DNA from: Epiperipatus broadwayi
Lineage: Eukaryota; Onychophora; Udeonychophora; Euonychophora; Peripatidae
Length of the DNA stretch: 64,000 nt
Assembly: GCA_028023455.1 (NCBI GenBank)
Contig: JAQFVV010000183.1
Location: forward strand, 1,426,001-1,490,000
Direction of reading: 5' to 3'
Part shown: positions 32,911 through 46,439 of the stretch, one piece after another
How the letters are laid out: each line of letters opens with the position of its first letter
Numbering within the stretch: position 1 is the stretch's first letter
The notes under the pieces: generated by a model
What the model was told of the DNA's origin: nothing
The model's database searches: none
The model's input: the letters and a program-made list of their open reading frames with translations, nothing else
Program-made: the position numbers and the translations under genes

Positions 32911-34440
32911 TAAATGAAAGGAAGAAATGAACGTATACATATATAAATATTTCAAATTAAGTCTAGTGTGTCTTAAATATTAAGAAAGCAGGTAATAATT
33001 TTTTTTTCTATATATTTTAAAAACTAATTTATTTAAAATTAAAAGGTATCAGTGATAAAAATAGATTATTATTTAATTTAATTTTGTCTTTGACTAAAAT
33101 TTAAATTTTTAATATAACAAAAACTATTTTTGTTAAAGAAGGATACTTACGTTAATGTACATATAATTACCAAAGTTAATTTGAATTTAGTTTATATTTA
33201 AAAGATGGTGAAAAATCTTAATTAAAAAACAATTTTTGAACCTTTTTTATTTCATAATTGATAATTAAACAACAAACATTGTTATTATAGCAATAATTTC
33301 ATTTTTATTTATCTTTAAAGCGCATGCGCATTGGCTTAATCGCTAATATCACTATTACATAAAATACATAGCGCTATATAAAATAATATCTCATTAATAA
33401 ACAAGGGAAAATTCTAAATTTTAATCTTGTTTTTTTTTTTTTTATTTTATTAAAATTGATACATTTGTAAATTTAACTATAAATACCATGGCAGAGTTTA
33501 CCTAAAAACATGCAGAGTCAAAATGAGGACAGTTGCTAGGATTCTGTACCCTGGACAAACTTGGGTAGACAAAGATGCTTATACTAATGGTGCTCTCTGT
33601 GGTAATTCTTGAGGTCATGCATAGGCAATTACCATACCTAGAAAAGAGCTAAATGTGAATTAAAAATCATAATCAATTGAATAATCTATTTCAATTAATC
33701 AAGGTGTTTTTTCAAAACATTCTATATGTAAGACCATTCCACATACTTATAAAGGCATAGATAAAAGTAATCCAATCATGAGAGATGTAATAAGCTATTA
33801 TATATACATATAAAAACATAGACAAAAAATTGTTGATGAAATAGTTTCACTAAGGATACATATTATTTATATATAAAAATGTATCACATATGAATAGAAA
33901 CAGAATAAATCAATAATTGATAAAAGGGATCATTAGGATATGTATATAGTGTATATTCTTTGAAATATTAATTAAATAAATAAGAATCTATTTGTTTTAA
34001 AATGAAGACTAGTAAACAATTTTTGAATAAATGCGTTAGCAAACCTAATGGAATAAGTTTGAAAAATTTCAAGTTTAGAAAACAACCAGGACTGAATAGC
34101 TTGAAATCCTATAACGAAAAGATCTGAATTAGTTCACAGTTTGAATTTAGAATTTATTTTCAAAAGTTTCTTTTTTTGTTTATAGATTTGAATTAACAGT
34201 AGTCAAATATTTTACTTTAAAAGGTTTTTTATGTTAATAATAAAAATCACCCATAATTCTAAAGAATTATTTATATATTGTTAATATGATTTAGCCTTAT
34301 AAATTTAAAAATAATAATAATTAATCATTAGAATATTGTTAGATTATTAAAGTACATGTACTTGCTTATATAAGTACAGATTTTTTGGGTATTTATCATT
34401 TATACCTATATATAATATCAAATGAAATAAATATAATAAT
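32910..34440. other. No gene recognised
   Basis: AT-rich; a short GCGCATGCGCATTGG palindrome lies at about 33320-33334. Bases 33490-33620 are less AT-rich but have no ORF of note. Confidence 0.5.
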
Positions 34441-34444
34441 CAAA

Positions 34445-34603
34445 AGTCCATATGGCTATATAAAATGCAAATAAAATCTTTGCTATAGCCAGCTTATGGT
34501 ATTTTCTACCATCTTGAGTTGAATTGCTACTCAAGATGGTGGAGTAATGCCATAAGCTGTCTATAGCAAAGATTTTATTTATATTTTATATAGGCATATG
34601 GAA
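34445..34603. mobile_element. Hairpin MITE-like element
   Basis: Arms of about 74 bp (for example AAAATCTTTGCTATAG and CTATAGCAAAGATTTTAT; ACCATCTTGAGT and ACTCAAGATGGT) around a GAATTGCT centre. The ends are CCATATG-like. Confidence 0.8.
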
Positions 34604-34775
34604 TTTTTTACTATTTATTCTAGAATATTTTGATTATATATATCTGTAAAAACATTTTAACTATTCCAGTATATATTATGATTTATAAACCTCAAAACCT
34701 TAGGTCTTACCAAACATTGTATAAAATCTGTTAGCAATTATCTATGCCATCTAGTGTGGGTTTTAGTAATCAAAT

Positions 34776-34833
34776 ATCCTAGTGCCTCTCTGAGGAATGC
34801 CAGAGCATGAAACCCTTGTCAGAAGTTTAGGGG
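34776..34833 (+). ncRNA. HH-D hammerhead ribozyme motif
   Basis: Core CTGAGGA (34790-34796, N7=G), stem II ATGC-CAGA-GCAT (34797-34808, four perfect pairs), GAAA (34809-34812), stem III A-C/G-T with CCTT loop, cleavage-site GTC ending at 34820, then AGA pairing TCT and TAGG (34828-34831) pairing CCTA (34778-34781). The core is fully canonical. Only one copy was seen, and no repeat boundary is obvious. Confidence 0.6.
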
Positions 34834-34839
34834 GTGGGG

Positions 34840-36460
34840 TTTCTGACAGATATTTTAAATGCTTACTCTGGCTAAGCATTTATCACAAAGCTTGTTGAGG
34901 AATTGGCAATCCTCATTGATTATATCTTACAAGCTTAAGATAATTGGGTCACGTGATCTATGACTCTTATTTTGATTAACAAATTTACATTTGAGAAGGT
35001 ATAGAACAAGAATGGTATGAATTATGCATACATATAAAGTTTACCATTGCGTATTTTTTTCAACATATTTTTTGAAATGGCAATACAATTTATAGACTTT
35101 CTTTTTCATAAAAGTTATATTTTGTTAAAAATCCTTTTTGTTAAAAAAAAATAATAACACACACACACACACACAAAGAATTCATAGATAAGATTTTAAA
35201 AATAAATTGAAAGATGTTTTAAGGTATATACAACTTTAATAATATCATTTTTTATGTTATATTAAAATGGATTATCTCTATGTAAAATTATTTTATATTA
35301 TAAAATGAAAATTATATTTATTGTGTAATATAATATTTTTATTATTAGTTTGTAAAAAAAATTGTCCATATAATAATATTTATAATGTATATATTTATTT
35401 GATACTATACGTGTGTGTGTGCGCATGAGTGTGTGTGTGTGTAAATAATAAATATGTGCCACCTACTCTTTAAGTCAATAAATGTTCACTTAAATACATC
35501 AAACTTAGAAAACAGATGGTCATTCTATTCTTCATTAATATTTACTGGCATATAAATATTTATTAATAGTTTATAGAAAATGGTTATTTCCATTTAAATT
35601 TATATATATAGACATCAGGATATATATTTATTTATTTACATTTATAAAATTAACTTAGCGTTAATATTACAAGTGATTAAAATAAGATAAATTCTTTATC
35701 TATAATACATAAATATAATTTCAAAATGATTTAAGCTGTATTTAAAATATGCCTAATATATAAATTTCAAACTCAGTTTCCAATATGTTCATTTAAATAC
35801 ATCAAAATTTAAATAATAGCTGGCCATCTCATTTTTTTAAATATTAATTAAAATATATGAATGTTATTTATTAATGGTTTATGTAAAGTGGTTACTTTCA
35901 TTTAATGTGTACACACATATACACACTCATGTATAAATTGACGCAATATAGTCCGTTATTTATGTTTGTGTTCCATTTTATCAATATTATTATTAAATAA
36001 ATATTTGAAATCAAATTAATGTATAATTTAATATTAATTTTACTAAGAAAGCAAGACTTTCTCAACAGACATCCTCTACCAAATTTTGGATCATGTAGAT
36101 GATAGAGTTCATAGTTTTATAAAGTAATATCATTATTAATAAAGACCAATAAGCATTATAATATACCATTTTGTTTAAAATTTTATGTAGATTATTTTAG
36201 ATTATTAAATATGTTCTAAATTTAAAACCTAACAATTAATGAATAAACTTAAAATTAAGAATTTAAAAAAATGTTTAAATTGTTTTTTTATTTTTTTAAT
36301 GATAATTATGATATTTTTTAACTTTATTGTTTTCAAGACATGTTACGTTTATGGAATATTTAATATTTTATATTACCAGCATTTTGATAAAACTTCAAAC
36401 TTGTTTTCAAAAGAATTAGACAGATTGAAAACAGTCACTATGTTTTTATCACCTGACCCA
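34840..36460. other. AT-rich region with CA/TG microsatellites, no gene recognised
   Basis: CA repeat at about 35158-35175 and GT repeat at about 35410-35442. Two diverged copies of a TACTTAAATACATC...AAATTTAT-like stretch occur near 35485-35600 and 35790-35910 (CATTTAAATACATCAAA shared), suggesting an old ~300-bp tandem duplication. Confidence 0.45.
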
Positions 36461-36468
36461 ACCAAGAT

Positions 36469-36500
36469 TATAAAAGGACTGATAAAAAATATCAGTCAGT
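36469..36500 (+). promoter_or_regulatory. TATA/Inr core promoter-like site
   Basis: TATAAAAGG (36469-36477) is followed 23-25 bp later by ATCAGTCAGT, an arthropod/invertebrate-type initiator. Downstream is a less AT-rich stretch with GAGCTAGCTGCAGAGCCAGC-type repeats (36525-36660). It may be an LTR or other retroelement promoter; no ORF of note follows. Confidence 0.4.
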
Positions 36501-36504
36501 CTGG

Positions 36505-38812
36505 CTTTAATTTTCTGAGAAGAGGTTAGCAGAAGAGCTAGCTGCAGAGCCAGCTGCGAAGTTGGTTATAATATTTTGTTGCAGCTTGTTGAAGTCTGGC
36601 TTGCAGTTTTCGTAAGAGCTGGCCAGAAGGCTTGGCTAATAATATATTGAGAAGCAGAATAGCTAGCAGAGTTATACAGAGCTCCTATGAATATTTAAGA
36701 CAGTACCAGTCCATTAGCTATGTAGTTTACTGTGGAGTTTTGATTCATGAGGCCAGGGGCACTTCAAATGGATCAACTAGCTGCTTAAATGTGTTCTAGA
36801 AGACAGCTTGACAATCCTGGACAGAAGGAAACTCATAGCATGGTAATAAATCACTTGAATTGTATCTCTTCCTGATGCTGACAATTGCTTGGACTACAGA
36901 AGGAAACTCATGGTATGCCAACAAATTACTTCAATACTTTTCCTAATGATGACAACAAACCTGGATTATATTTTTCTAATGGACTAAAATCCAAGATTAC
37001 CAAGAGAAAGCTTGAAGAAATTGGTGTACTTATGCTGCTATTTATCTATACGTACAGAGAACCACAGCTAAACATGTTGTGTGTATATACAGTGTTATTT
37101 TATTTGATATTTCTGAAAATAACTTTTAAAATTATAAATTAATAACTTAAAGCAAAACAAGTAAATAATTTTCTTGAGTCAAATGTCTAAAAGAAAGTCA
37201 ATTGTAAGGGATGGAAAATCCACTCTTTCTTTTGAAGTGCCAGTATAGTTTTAAAAAAATCTCTTTGATTTCATTTTTACTTAAGGATTTGTAAATAGGT
37301 TGTTATTGTTGTTAATTATTTTTATTGTTATTTAGTGTATTTTTATTTATTTATTATGATATATGCTTTGTTTTGTGATAGTGAGATTTTAATAGCTATG
37401 GATATATATATATTCGCGAGTGTGTGTGTATATAAATAATTATCAACAGTAGCATTTAAATTGCTAATTATAATTAGCTTGGACTTTTATTTATTTTTTT
37501 GGAAATTATAAAAGATGGAATGGTATTATTTTGGGTTGTTTATTTATTTTGTAGATTGTAAAAATAAATTTTTCAATGTAATATTTTTTTTATTGACATT
37601 ATTTTTGTTTTATTGTTTAAAAAAATATTTTAAAATCAATAATCAGCAGTGTTAAAGTTTTTAGATTAGCACATGAGTTATAACAATAGAACAAGGGTTA
37701 CTAAGAAACAAGAAATGGAATTGCCATTAATTAATTAATAAAAAAGAAGAAGTCATAGCTTTATTTTGTCTATTCCCCACATTCTTCTTTTGGATATCAA
37801 TATAATAATTATTGGACCAAGATAACATCAAAAATGTTTGGCTAAGTGAACTTTATTATCCGGGGCAATTTCAGCTCTTTTGCCTAACTTATTTCACTAT
37901 TGGAATCCAGTAAAATATGCAGCCTGAAATTAAACCTGCATTTGCAAACAAACGTCAGAAAAATAGCTATCTATATATTTTTCCAACTTTGGGTTTCTTT
38001 TAATGATCCTAAGTAATAGTCAAATTTAATTATTTCTGTCATTGAATATAAAGAAAATGACCAAAATCAATCACTCCAACAACAGAAAAATCTATAAATT
38101 CATTAATAATATGTATACATATTTTAAAGTTATTTCAATCTACTCTGGAGTGGACAAAACAAAAGAAAAATGCCTGAAATAATTAGTGGTCTGGGAAATG
38201 AAGAGACATTAAAAGAAATTAAATGGTAATTAAAATTTGTCATATTATTGTTTTTGTTTTATATGTCTATTATTATTTATAACATTTTAAAATATATCTT
38301 TATAAAAGTATATACAATTGTGATTGAATGATTAAACTTATTAATTGTGATTGAATGATTAAACTTATTAATAATAATGAAAGTCAATTTTTAATATATA
38401 TATGTTTTTTTGTTGTTTTTTTTAAGAATTTTTTTATCTTAAATTGTGCGAATATATTGTTAATAGCCAAGTAAATAACGATTGTAGTAATATATATTTT
38501 ATTTTAATGTCATTAAATGGTTCTATTTAATTCACCTTTTACATACATATATATTAAATAATAAATGTCATGTATCAATTTTGATTAGAAAATAATAAAT
38601 TGCACTTAATTGCATAAGAGTTGTATATAAATATATAAATTTTTATAGAATAGTATTTACAATTATATCATTATTTAATAATTATCTTAACTCTTCAATT
38701 ATTTTAATTGTATTATTATTAGATGTATTTTGAAAGGATTGGGTTAATTTACAGTATTAAATATTGAAGTTATATATTAATATCCCACATTTGTATTTAG
38801 AAGTTGTTTTGT

Positions 38813-38855
<43 letters not shown>

Positions 38856-40290
38856 TTTGTTTATATCTAAGGGCTTAGATGATATATATTTTTTTTATAT
38901 ACTGTGCTAGATTTAATAAACCCTAAGTTACTAAAGTTATGGAATAAATGTTGAACTTTTCAAGCTAAGATATAAGCCTTATATTAATATAAAGCCCAAG
39001 TAGTTGATGTTTCTAATTAAAGACATGGTTTAAAATAAAGTGAATAAATCCTTATAGCATAGTGGGAAGGGGCTCTTGATATTGTCTTCTGTATCATCCT
39101 GTTTGTTGATCCAATTTTAAAGAAATACATCTATAACCTAAATTATTAATTTAACAAGATATTATCAATTTATTTATTTATTTGTTTATTGATTTAATTT
39201 TACAACAGTTTTGTACAATTCCTATGTAAAATATCAACTGCAAGTTATGTTTATTATCGGTAAATTTTTTATTTGATTTATATTTCAAAAAAATGAACAT
39301 TTGTAAAACAAAACAGTTTTTATGTTTTTCATATATATATATATATATATTTGTGCTATTATAAAAATATAAAATAACAATCTTGGAATAAAGCTTATAT
39401 CATTTGTTTTTATATAAAAAGAATGACTTTGAGTTTTCATTTGAAATTTAATATTTGTCTTTTCTCTTTTTAGTACATCAGTTATTAATTGGTTGACAAA
39501 TTCACCTATTTGACTAAATGATCATCTTGTGTATTAGTAGATTATTTTCATAAGCCATCCGTAATTGAAATATTAAATTACATAAAATCTTATTTGTGAA
39601 AATATATATTGGATTCAATAAAATTCCATTTGTTTCAATTTATATTTAGTAACTAATCAAATTGTTAGTTAAATTAATCCTGAGAGAATTAACCAGTTAA
39701 CATGCCTTAGTCAATGCTCTGTAGTATCTAGGTTTATTTTGTATACCTAGTTGAAGTAACAATATAAGTAGTGATTAATGTACATTCACTCATCTGTAAT
39801 ATATTTTCTATAGTGTAGATAATTTATTATCCTTAACTTTATAAATTAGTAATTTGTTTAAATAAAGTTAAACATCATAACTTGATTCATTATATTTCAT
39901 ATTCATTCGTTCGAATTAGTTATATTTATTATATTTATTTTTGAATGAAAATTAATTAAAACCTGAGCAACATGATGGTGGAAATAGATTGTCCATTTTG
40001 ATTAATCCACAATTATTGGAGTGATTCCATTTCTATTTGTATGTATACCATGTTGTATTACATTTAGTATCCCAATTGGAGTTCCTATCATTTGTGATTA
40101 TTGACTATTAGGACAATTTCATTTCTTCAAATATAAATAAAATTTTCTTTTACATTTTCTATTACGATTTCATCTCTCTTTATTTAGATACTACCTACTA
40201 TTAGATTTGCTGCTCAACGTTTGTGGCAATTTATTTTCTCTTTATACATATATGGTATGTTATAATAAGTACTATTGCTATATATATATA
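36505..40290. other. No recognised gene; microsatellites
   Basis: Very AT-rich after 37150. Holds a 28-bp tandem duplication (ATTGTGATTGAATGATTAAA) at about 38317-38372 and TA/TG microsatellites at 38812-38856 and 39331-39352. Short frames at 36239-36529 and 36885-37142 have no domain and are doubtful. Confidence 0.45.
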
Positions 40291-40296
40291 TATATA

Positions 40297-41946
40297 TTGT
40301 AACGATATATAAATATGTCGTTACATTAATTTAAAATAAAAATTTAAAAGTTCGCAAATAAAAGGAAAAAACTAAACGCTAAAATTAAAATGTTTGTTAA
40401 ACATATATATATATTCACACAGATGCTAAACTTTAAAAATATTTTTTTTTCATAAACAAAAAAAAAAGTATTGGAACGTATTTTTTTTAATAAAAAAATA
40501 CAACATTGAAATATAAAAATATTTTAATAAAAAAAATAACGTAAGTTAAAATAAAAAACAGGTATTAATTAATTCCTGTAATCTATAAATGGAAATGATT
40601 GTTTATTAATTATCTAAAAGCTGTTTAATTAAAAAGTCAGATGAAAAGTTAGATAAGAGAAGAAAGAGAAATTAGCTTGACCAATGGAAGCACTAGGCCT
40701 TGGCTCGGACCCTAACGAAAGTGATGGATTAGTGACGTTTTGTTGATTGAATCCATGTGGATAATATAAAAAGGGAAATACAGTTTTTTCGGACAGTTCC
40801 AGCGTTGTGTGTTTGAGAGATGTGGTATGACGCACATACCACACTCTCTATAAAAAAAAAAAAATGAAAAGACTGTGATACCTTGAACCAGCTATTGCCA
40901 TCTCCAGAACATTACCTTCCAATGGAGGCATCATGGGAATTGAAAGCAGAGGCCTGGACTCCTACCATAAGCTATATGAAATGAAAAATTATTAAAATCA
41001 ATTAAGAACTTTCATCAAGTTTTATAAATCGATAAACAAGCCAACTTAAATGTTAAAAACGGACTCTTATCTGACTTTTGTAAGTTTTTAAATCAAATTA
41101 ATAATGTTTAATTTTATATGTTTTCCGATTGATAAACATCATTTTCATTTTTTTTTTTTTTCCTTATTGTAAAGATTATTTAAATGTATGAAATTTAAGT
41201 TGTTTATAGACGCTTGCATGGATTCGTTTGCGGTTAATTATATTTTGGTTCTCATATTTGATCAAAATATATAGACATTCGATAAATAATGATACCTTAC
41301 GGTGAGTATCTAAAATGTATTTATTTGGATGTCTTTTAAGTTATTGGTGACAATGCAAGTATCTTATGGTGAATACTATTGGGTTACTTATAAGTTTCCC
41401 TCTGTGATTGTCGGTATCAATAATTTTGTCTTTTGATCGTTTATGTTTATTTTGAAATGTTTTTGACCGTGGAATCTATGTAATCGATCTATACCCAACA
41501 TTTTTAAACAAATCTGTGCGAAGGTAATCTTAAATGTTAAAATTAAGTCGGGCGTGAATGGCTATATAGTTTTGTAAAGTGTATTAAGGGAGGGTAATCT
41601 TAGGTTATTCATTTCGTAGTTGAATTGGTTCAATGGATTGGATATATTTGTGTAATTAGTAGATGTAGTATGAGGTCCGCTATGGGCAGGATTATAGATA
41701 TACGCCACACACCCTCTGTTTGCCTATGGATGGGTTTGTAAGTCAGCAGAAGACCGCAGTCCATTCCTATGGAGTTTTTTGTTTATTGATCTACTTGCCA
41801 ACAGATGTCACATTCCTGTGGTGGAGAGTCAATGTCTTCTCTATTTCTACTTATTGTTCAGATGTACATTCCTGACAATATAGTATTTTGTGTTGTTGTA
41901 TCATGCTACATTGAATACATGAATGTATCAGATGGATTGGCGCCAG
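40297..41946 (+). mobile_element. Possible LTR with promoter and primer-binding site (tentative)
   Basis: TGTAACGATATAT at 40297 could be a TG start. A TATA box (TATAAAAAGGG at 40766) is followed ~28 bp on by TCGGACAGTTCC, a motif shared with the promoter near 63785 (TATCGGACAGTG). TGGCGCCAGTTGATTGCG at 41938 resembles a tRNA-Lys-type primer-binding site. No second LTR, gag or pol was seen, and the exact ends are unknown. Confidence 0.3.
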
Positions 41947-41949
41947 TTG

Positions 41950-42540
41950 ATTGCGAAATTTGTTGCCTAAGGTTAAATCAGGGAAGAATATTTTCCTTTC
42001 AAATGCAGACCTATGTAGTCCATTCATACTCGACCCTCTAAATAAATAGTAAACTCATTATATGCAATCTACTTAAATTTAGAATTAAAGATCAATATAA
42101 AATTATAAACGTTAAATTTATTCCTCAAAATTTAAATATTATTTTATATGTGCGTAAATAAATATTTTTATGTGTTAATTTCTGGCAGTGGCTTTTATTC
42201 TTTTATATTTAAGATATAAAATTTATAGATTTTTATCTCTGCGTCTCCGCTGAGCTAGTGACTTGGGCTAATGATCGGAATATTTAAATAAAGTGGAATC
42301 TTAACAGCGCGTATCTGCCTACTCTATAAATTTTTCTAGGCTCAAATGTTTAGATGGCACCCTTGTAGTGCAAATATTGTTTTTGCGGTTAGATTCGATC
42401 TTCACTTTCATTCCGATTGGTACAATATATATATATATAATTAAGAGCATGCTAATGAGCTCTAAACAAGCTTTTTTTTATTTTTATTTTTTTTATGATA
42501 AATTCTACTACAAGAGAAGGCATTCAAATCATCTTTATCT
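41950..42540. other. No gene recognised
   Basis: AT-rich; frames at 41805-42041 and 42368-42607 have no recognisable domain, and the second overlaps the HH-E relic on the other strand. Confidence 0.4.
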
Positions 42541-42548
42541 TAGATTGT

Positions 42549-42604
42549 CCCCATCCCCAGACTGGTTTCGACTTATGGGTCTCTTCAGTGAGAAGTTGGG
42601 ACCC
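42549..42604 (-). ncRNA. HH-E hammerhead ribozyme motif
   Basis: Minus strand: GTCCC and TTCTCA (stem I), CTGAAGA (N7=A), GAC-CCATAA-GTC (stem II, three pairs), GAAA, CCAGTC with GTC cleavage site, TGGGGA pairing TTCTCA (two G-U), then GGGAC pairing GTCCC. The stem I arrangement is like HH-C (TGGGGA shared), so the two may be related. Confidence 0.55.
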
Positions 42605-42609
42605 TAGAT

Positions 42610-45600
42610 TCAAAAAACCAACTCAAGCTAAGCATCTATCTAAAAGTTAATTGTCAAGAAGAAGATCTGAAACTTTTAGACATCTGCAAGTCTTTAAAGT
42701 CAGCTACCCAACTGAAAAAATCATATGGCCCTGAACTTAATTCAGATACTCCATATATTAATATATATATTAAAGAAATTTTGTTTTGGTAATTCCTTAT
42801 AAAAATGATATTAAAAAAAGAATATATAACTTAAATGCAAGCATAATTTCGTTTGAACTAACTGCTTCTACTTATTAAGCTGTTGTCCCGTGGGTCTTAT
42901 TTGATTGGTCAAAATGTTGTTTTCTTTTTTTAATGACGTAAAAACTATAAGAATGACATCAACCAAAATATGGGCATTTGATACATCTGGAACTTAGCTT
43001 TCTAATGTCTTTAAAAAAAACCAATGAAATTTGAATTTTTTATTAATTTTTTTCATAACAGGCACGTTTAATTATTTTTTTTGATCAATTTTCTAATTTT
43101 CACAAAGCAATAAAGACAGAAAACTTTTATTCACCTCATGAGTTAGACAAAATGGATTAAAAATATGCTGATCATTTACAAACAAGGTCTTCCATGGGGT
43201 CTAAATGTAATTGCAGAATATTGGGTTCTTAAGTATACAATTTTAATTTTTTAATTTTTTGAATAATGTTTTAATTTTTTTTTTAATTATTTGAAAAATG
43301 ATTTAATTTTTATTAATTTGCATTTGTATTGGTATGTGTGTGTATAAATTCTATAATATTTATTTATGCTCATATAAATTCATATGTACAATACTTTTGT
43401 GTGTTCTAATCCAAGTTTGAGGCAAACTTATTTTATAAAAATAATGATTCCCAAAAGGTTTAATAATTTATTATTTATTATTATGTTTATATGGTGTGTT
43501 TATGTTTACTCTTACATGTTGTATAACAAGTAATGATTTACAAAACTAATAATCAAATGTACAGAAAAATTGCATATGCAGGCAAAGAATCAAATTCTGA
43601 TTCTTGCCTATGCCTTGATACTCATGCTGTGGAGTCACTCTAGTTTTTCTATATGTTTCATCACATTATTTTCAAGTCTATAGCTAAAAATGGATTATAT
43701 GAAAATAAATTATATCTATGTGATACAATAAATATAACAATAAAGCACCACTGGTGTGCATAAAGAATATAAGCATCACTGATGTGCATGAAGAATATAA
43801 ACATCACTGTTGTGCATAAAGAATATAAACATGTCTGGTGTGCATAAAGAATATAAGCATCACTGATTATACTCAAAAAATATAAAATGAAGAGATGAAA
43901 CTCATTTTATCAGTGATACAGACATTAGCCTACATTTTCTAGTTTTAGATAGACATGAAGCCAATTGCTATGATGACAAATGCATATCTATCTTCTGGAA
44001 ATGATTGTTTTGTATCTTTTATTAGGATGAATCTTTTTCTTATAGACACCTTTGAGATTTGGTAACTTTTGGGGTACAAGATAAAAATGAAGAATTCTTA
44101 TGCAAATACTTTTGGAGATTCTGAAGCTATGGATTATCTCAGGTAAGACATATTATATATGGTTTGAAAGATAATTTTGTGAGGAATACAAAGAAATTAT
44201 CACTGAAGATGTAATTTAAACTTAGTTAATGATGAATTAGAAATTATGAACAAACAATAAAGTAATAATTATGTCGGATGTTGAAATTTCGTTTTTTCTT
44301 TATTTTTTAAATGATTATCACTATTTGTCTTAGTCTTATTGTTTTCCTTAGTCTTTCTAGTTTCTATCAATGTAAAGTTTTTTTGCTCTAACTTTATAAA
44401 ACCTGAAGTTATTGTGAAAATTGTGTCTCAGGTCAGTTTTTTTAAAAAATTCAATATGGTGCCTATTGTATAACAATTCAAATATGTCCATTTCTCAAAT
44501 GAACTGCACTCTGTGTGCATATTTATATATTAATGCATGTCACATAAACCCATTTAAGTAAAAATTGAAGTCATTTATTATTTTGAGAAAATTGAATTTG
44601 TGTTAATAGATTAATATAATGTATGTTTGTGCTGATATTTATACGTGTTTTGAATAAACCTATTAGAACATATATGTAAACCTATGTATTTTATATCATT
44701 TAGAAGTGACAATTAAAAATGTTTATTTGTAACAAGTCAAATGTGTTCAGAAATTACAAGCACAGGTATGTATGTGTGTGCGTATATACATCAATGTAAA
44801 ATTTTAATCATTTTATTTTATTATTAAATGTCAATTGAAATATATTCATGTAATTGTAAAATGTGCGGTTGTGCACATATATATATGTGCTATATGTAAA
44901 CCACCATATAGTAACTTAAACTTTGTATATTAATCAGTAAGTTACAATGTGATAATTTGAAATTCTGTATAGTAATCAAAATCAGAAAGCTTATATGTGT
45001 ATAGTCTTATTAGACCTTAATTTCAATTTTTTGTTATTGTTGTTAATAAACTTGTATTCAATTGTTAAAATTTTGTTTCCATCATCTCTTGGTCACAAAC
45101 AGTAAGAGAGCTTATGTTCTCTGAGCTAGATTTGAGCATGGGATGAATATATAAATGGGGATGTATTTAGTGCTTTTGGGCATCCAGAGATGATCAATCA
45201 ACCTCCTGGTTGGTGCAAAAGAGAATACTCTTTGAATCCCATGTACTATATTTTATTTTAGTCTTATTAGAAGTTAAGTTTATAGTTGGCCATTATAAGT
45301 GGCCTGAGCATTGATGATGATCAGCATGTTTTAATGTCCTGGCATTATTGTTTGATTCTAGTATTCTGAGGGATATGCTTAAATAATTGCCCAAGCTGGC
45401 AAAGGCTCAATAGTTAGCCTGGTCTACAAAAGATCCATTTCCAATCCAGTCACAAGATTGACTGTTGATTTATTGTACTCATTTATTTTTAATTGTTGAT
45501 CATTCATGATGATAAATGGTTTATTTTGAGTATTACTTATGACTACTTATGCTTATTGATAATGCTGATTGATGGTTAGTTATGCTTTTCGTTGCTCTTC

Positions 45601-45885
45601 TGATCTCTCAGTGATCTGTCAGAGATTCTCTAATCTCATGGTCTTTTTAATATATAAAATTGCTTATATATATTTGGATGTTAGGCATTACTTTAAACAT
45701 TTTTTAATAATACCTTACTTTACTTATTATACTTTTTGTAAATTATTGATTTTAAATTGACTGGGAGTGATGATGATTTTGCCATCATCCCAGGTATGAC
45801 TCCGATCAACCTCCCTTTTTCCTTTCACATCCTACAACCCTATTTCATTACAATATATTAAACCTGTTAAATACAAGATGAAAGT
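42610..45885. other. No recognised gene
   Basis: AT-rich. Apart from the minisatellite at 43742-43870, nothing could be supported. Bases 45080-45440 are less AT-rich but show no ORF or known motif. Confidence 0.45.
43742..43870. repeat. 28-bp minisatellite, about 4.5 copies
   Basis: Unit CATCACTGRTGTGCATAAAG followed by AATATAAR, repeating every 28 bp with a few substitutions. A 71-codon minus-strand frame across it is a repeat artefact. Confidence 0.85.
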
Positions 45886-45890
45886 TAATT

Positions 45891-45954
45891 TGTGATATGT
45901 TGGACTATTTCCATCATTCACTCATAAATGATGGAAATAGTCCAACATATCACA
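45891..45954. repeat. Perfect 28-bp hairpin with 8-nt loop
   Basis: TGTGATATGTTGGACTATTT...CCATCATT and its exact complement are separated by CACTCATA. Part of the arm (AATGGAAATAGTCCAACATA) recurs at 27506-27526, so it is a repeat-derived hairpin. Confidence 0.8.
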
Positions 45955-46326
45955 TCTTATAATATACCATCATTACAAACCTTCAGACAAATGAAATTAA
46001 TTTATTTTAAATTCAACCTGAAACTAAAGATTTGTAAAACTACACATATTTTAATTAAAAGTTATATGCTTAATTATTTTACAAAAATAAATAAATATCA
46101 ATTCTCCATATTGTCTGATTTTTTAAAAATATTAACTCAAAAGGGAGTTCAAAATAAACAATTTATATATTCTTGTAAAAAAAAAAAAAAGAATTTTATA
46201 TATATATATAAGACTGAACAAAGTATTCTAGTAGGTTTTCAAAAAGATAAAAATGAAATTTTTTATTTGTAATAAATTATTTTTCTGTAAATCGGTTTAA
46301 CTGCTTAATTAAATTTAATCTAATAG

Positions 46327-46432
46327 TCAAGCGTTGGTGGTCGAGAGGTCAGAACAGCTGCCTTACAAGCAGTTGTCCCAGGTTAGCGGGTTTGCTTCCC
46401 GGCCGATTTAATGACACATGGGAAAATAAAAA
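46327..46432 (+). mobile_element. tRNA-derived SINE
   Basis: TCAAGCGTTGGTGGTCGAGA head with A-box, anticodon-arm-like CTGCCTTACAAGCAG, B-box-like GGGTTTGCTTCCC, and GACACATGGGAAAATAAA tail. Flanking 15-bp duplications AAATTTAATCTAATA (46311-46325 and about 46437-46451) show LINE-type insertion. At ~105 bp it is very short for a SINE. Confidence 0.85.
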
Positions 46433-46439
46433 TAAAAAT

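Noticed and set aside
43661-43876. 71-codon minus-strand ORF
   Set aside because: Translation of the 28-bp minisatellite.
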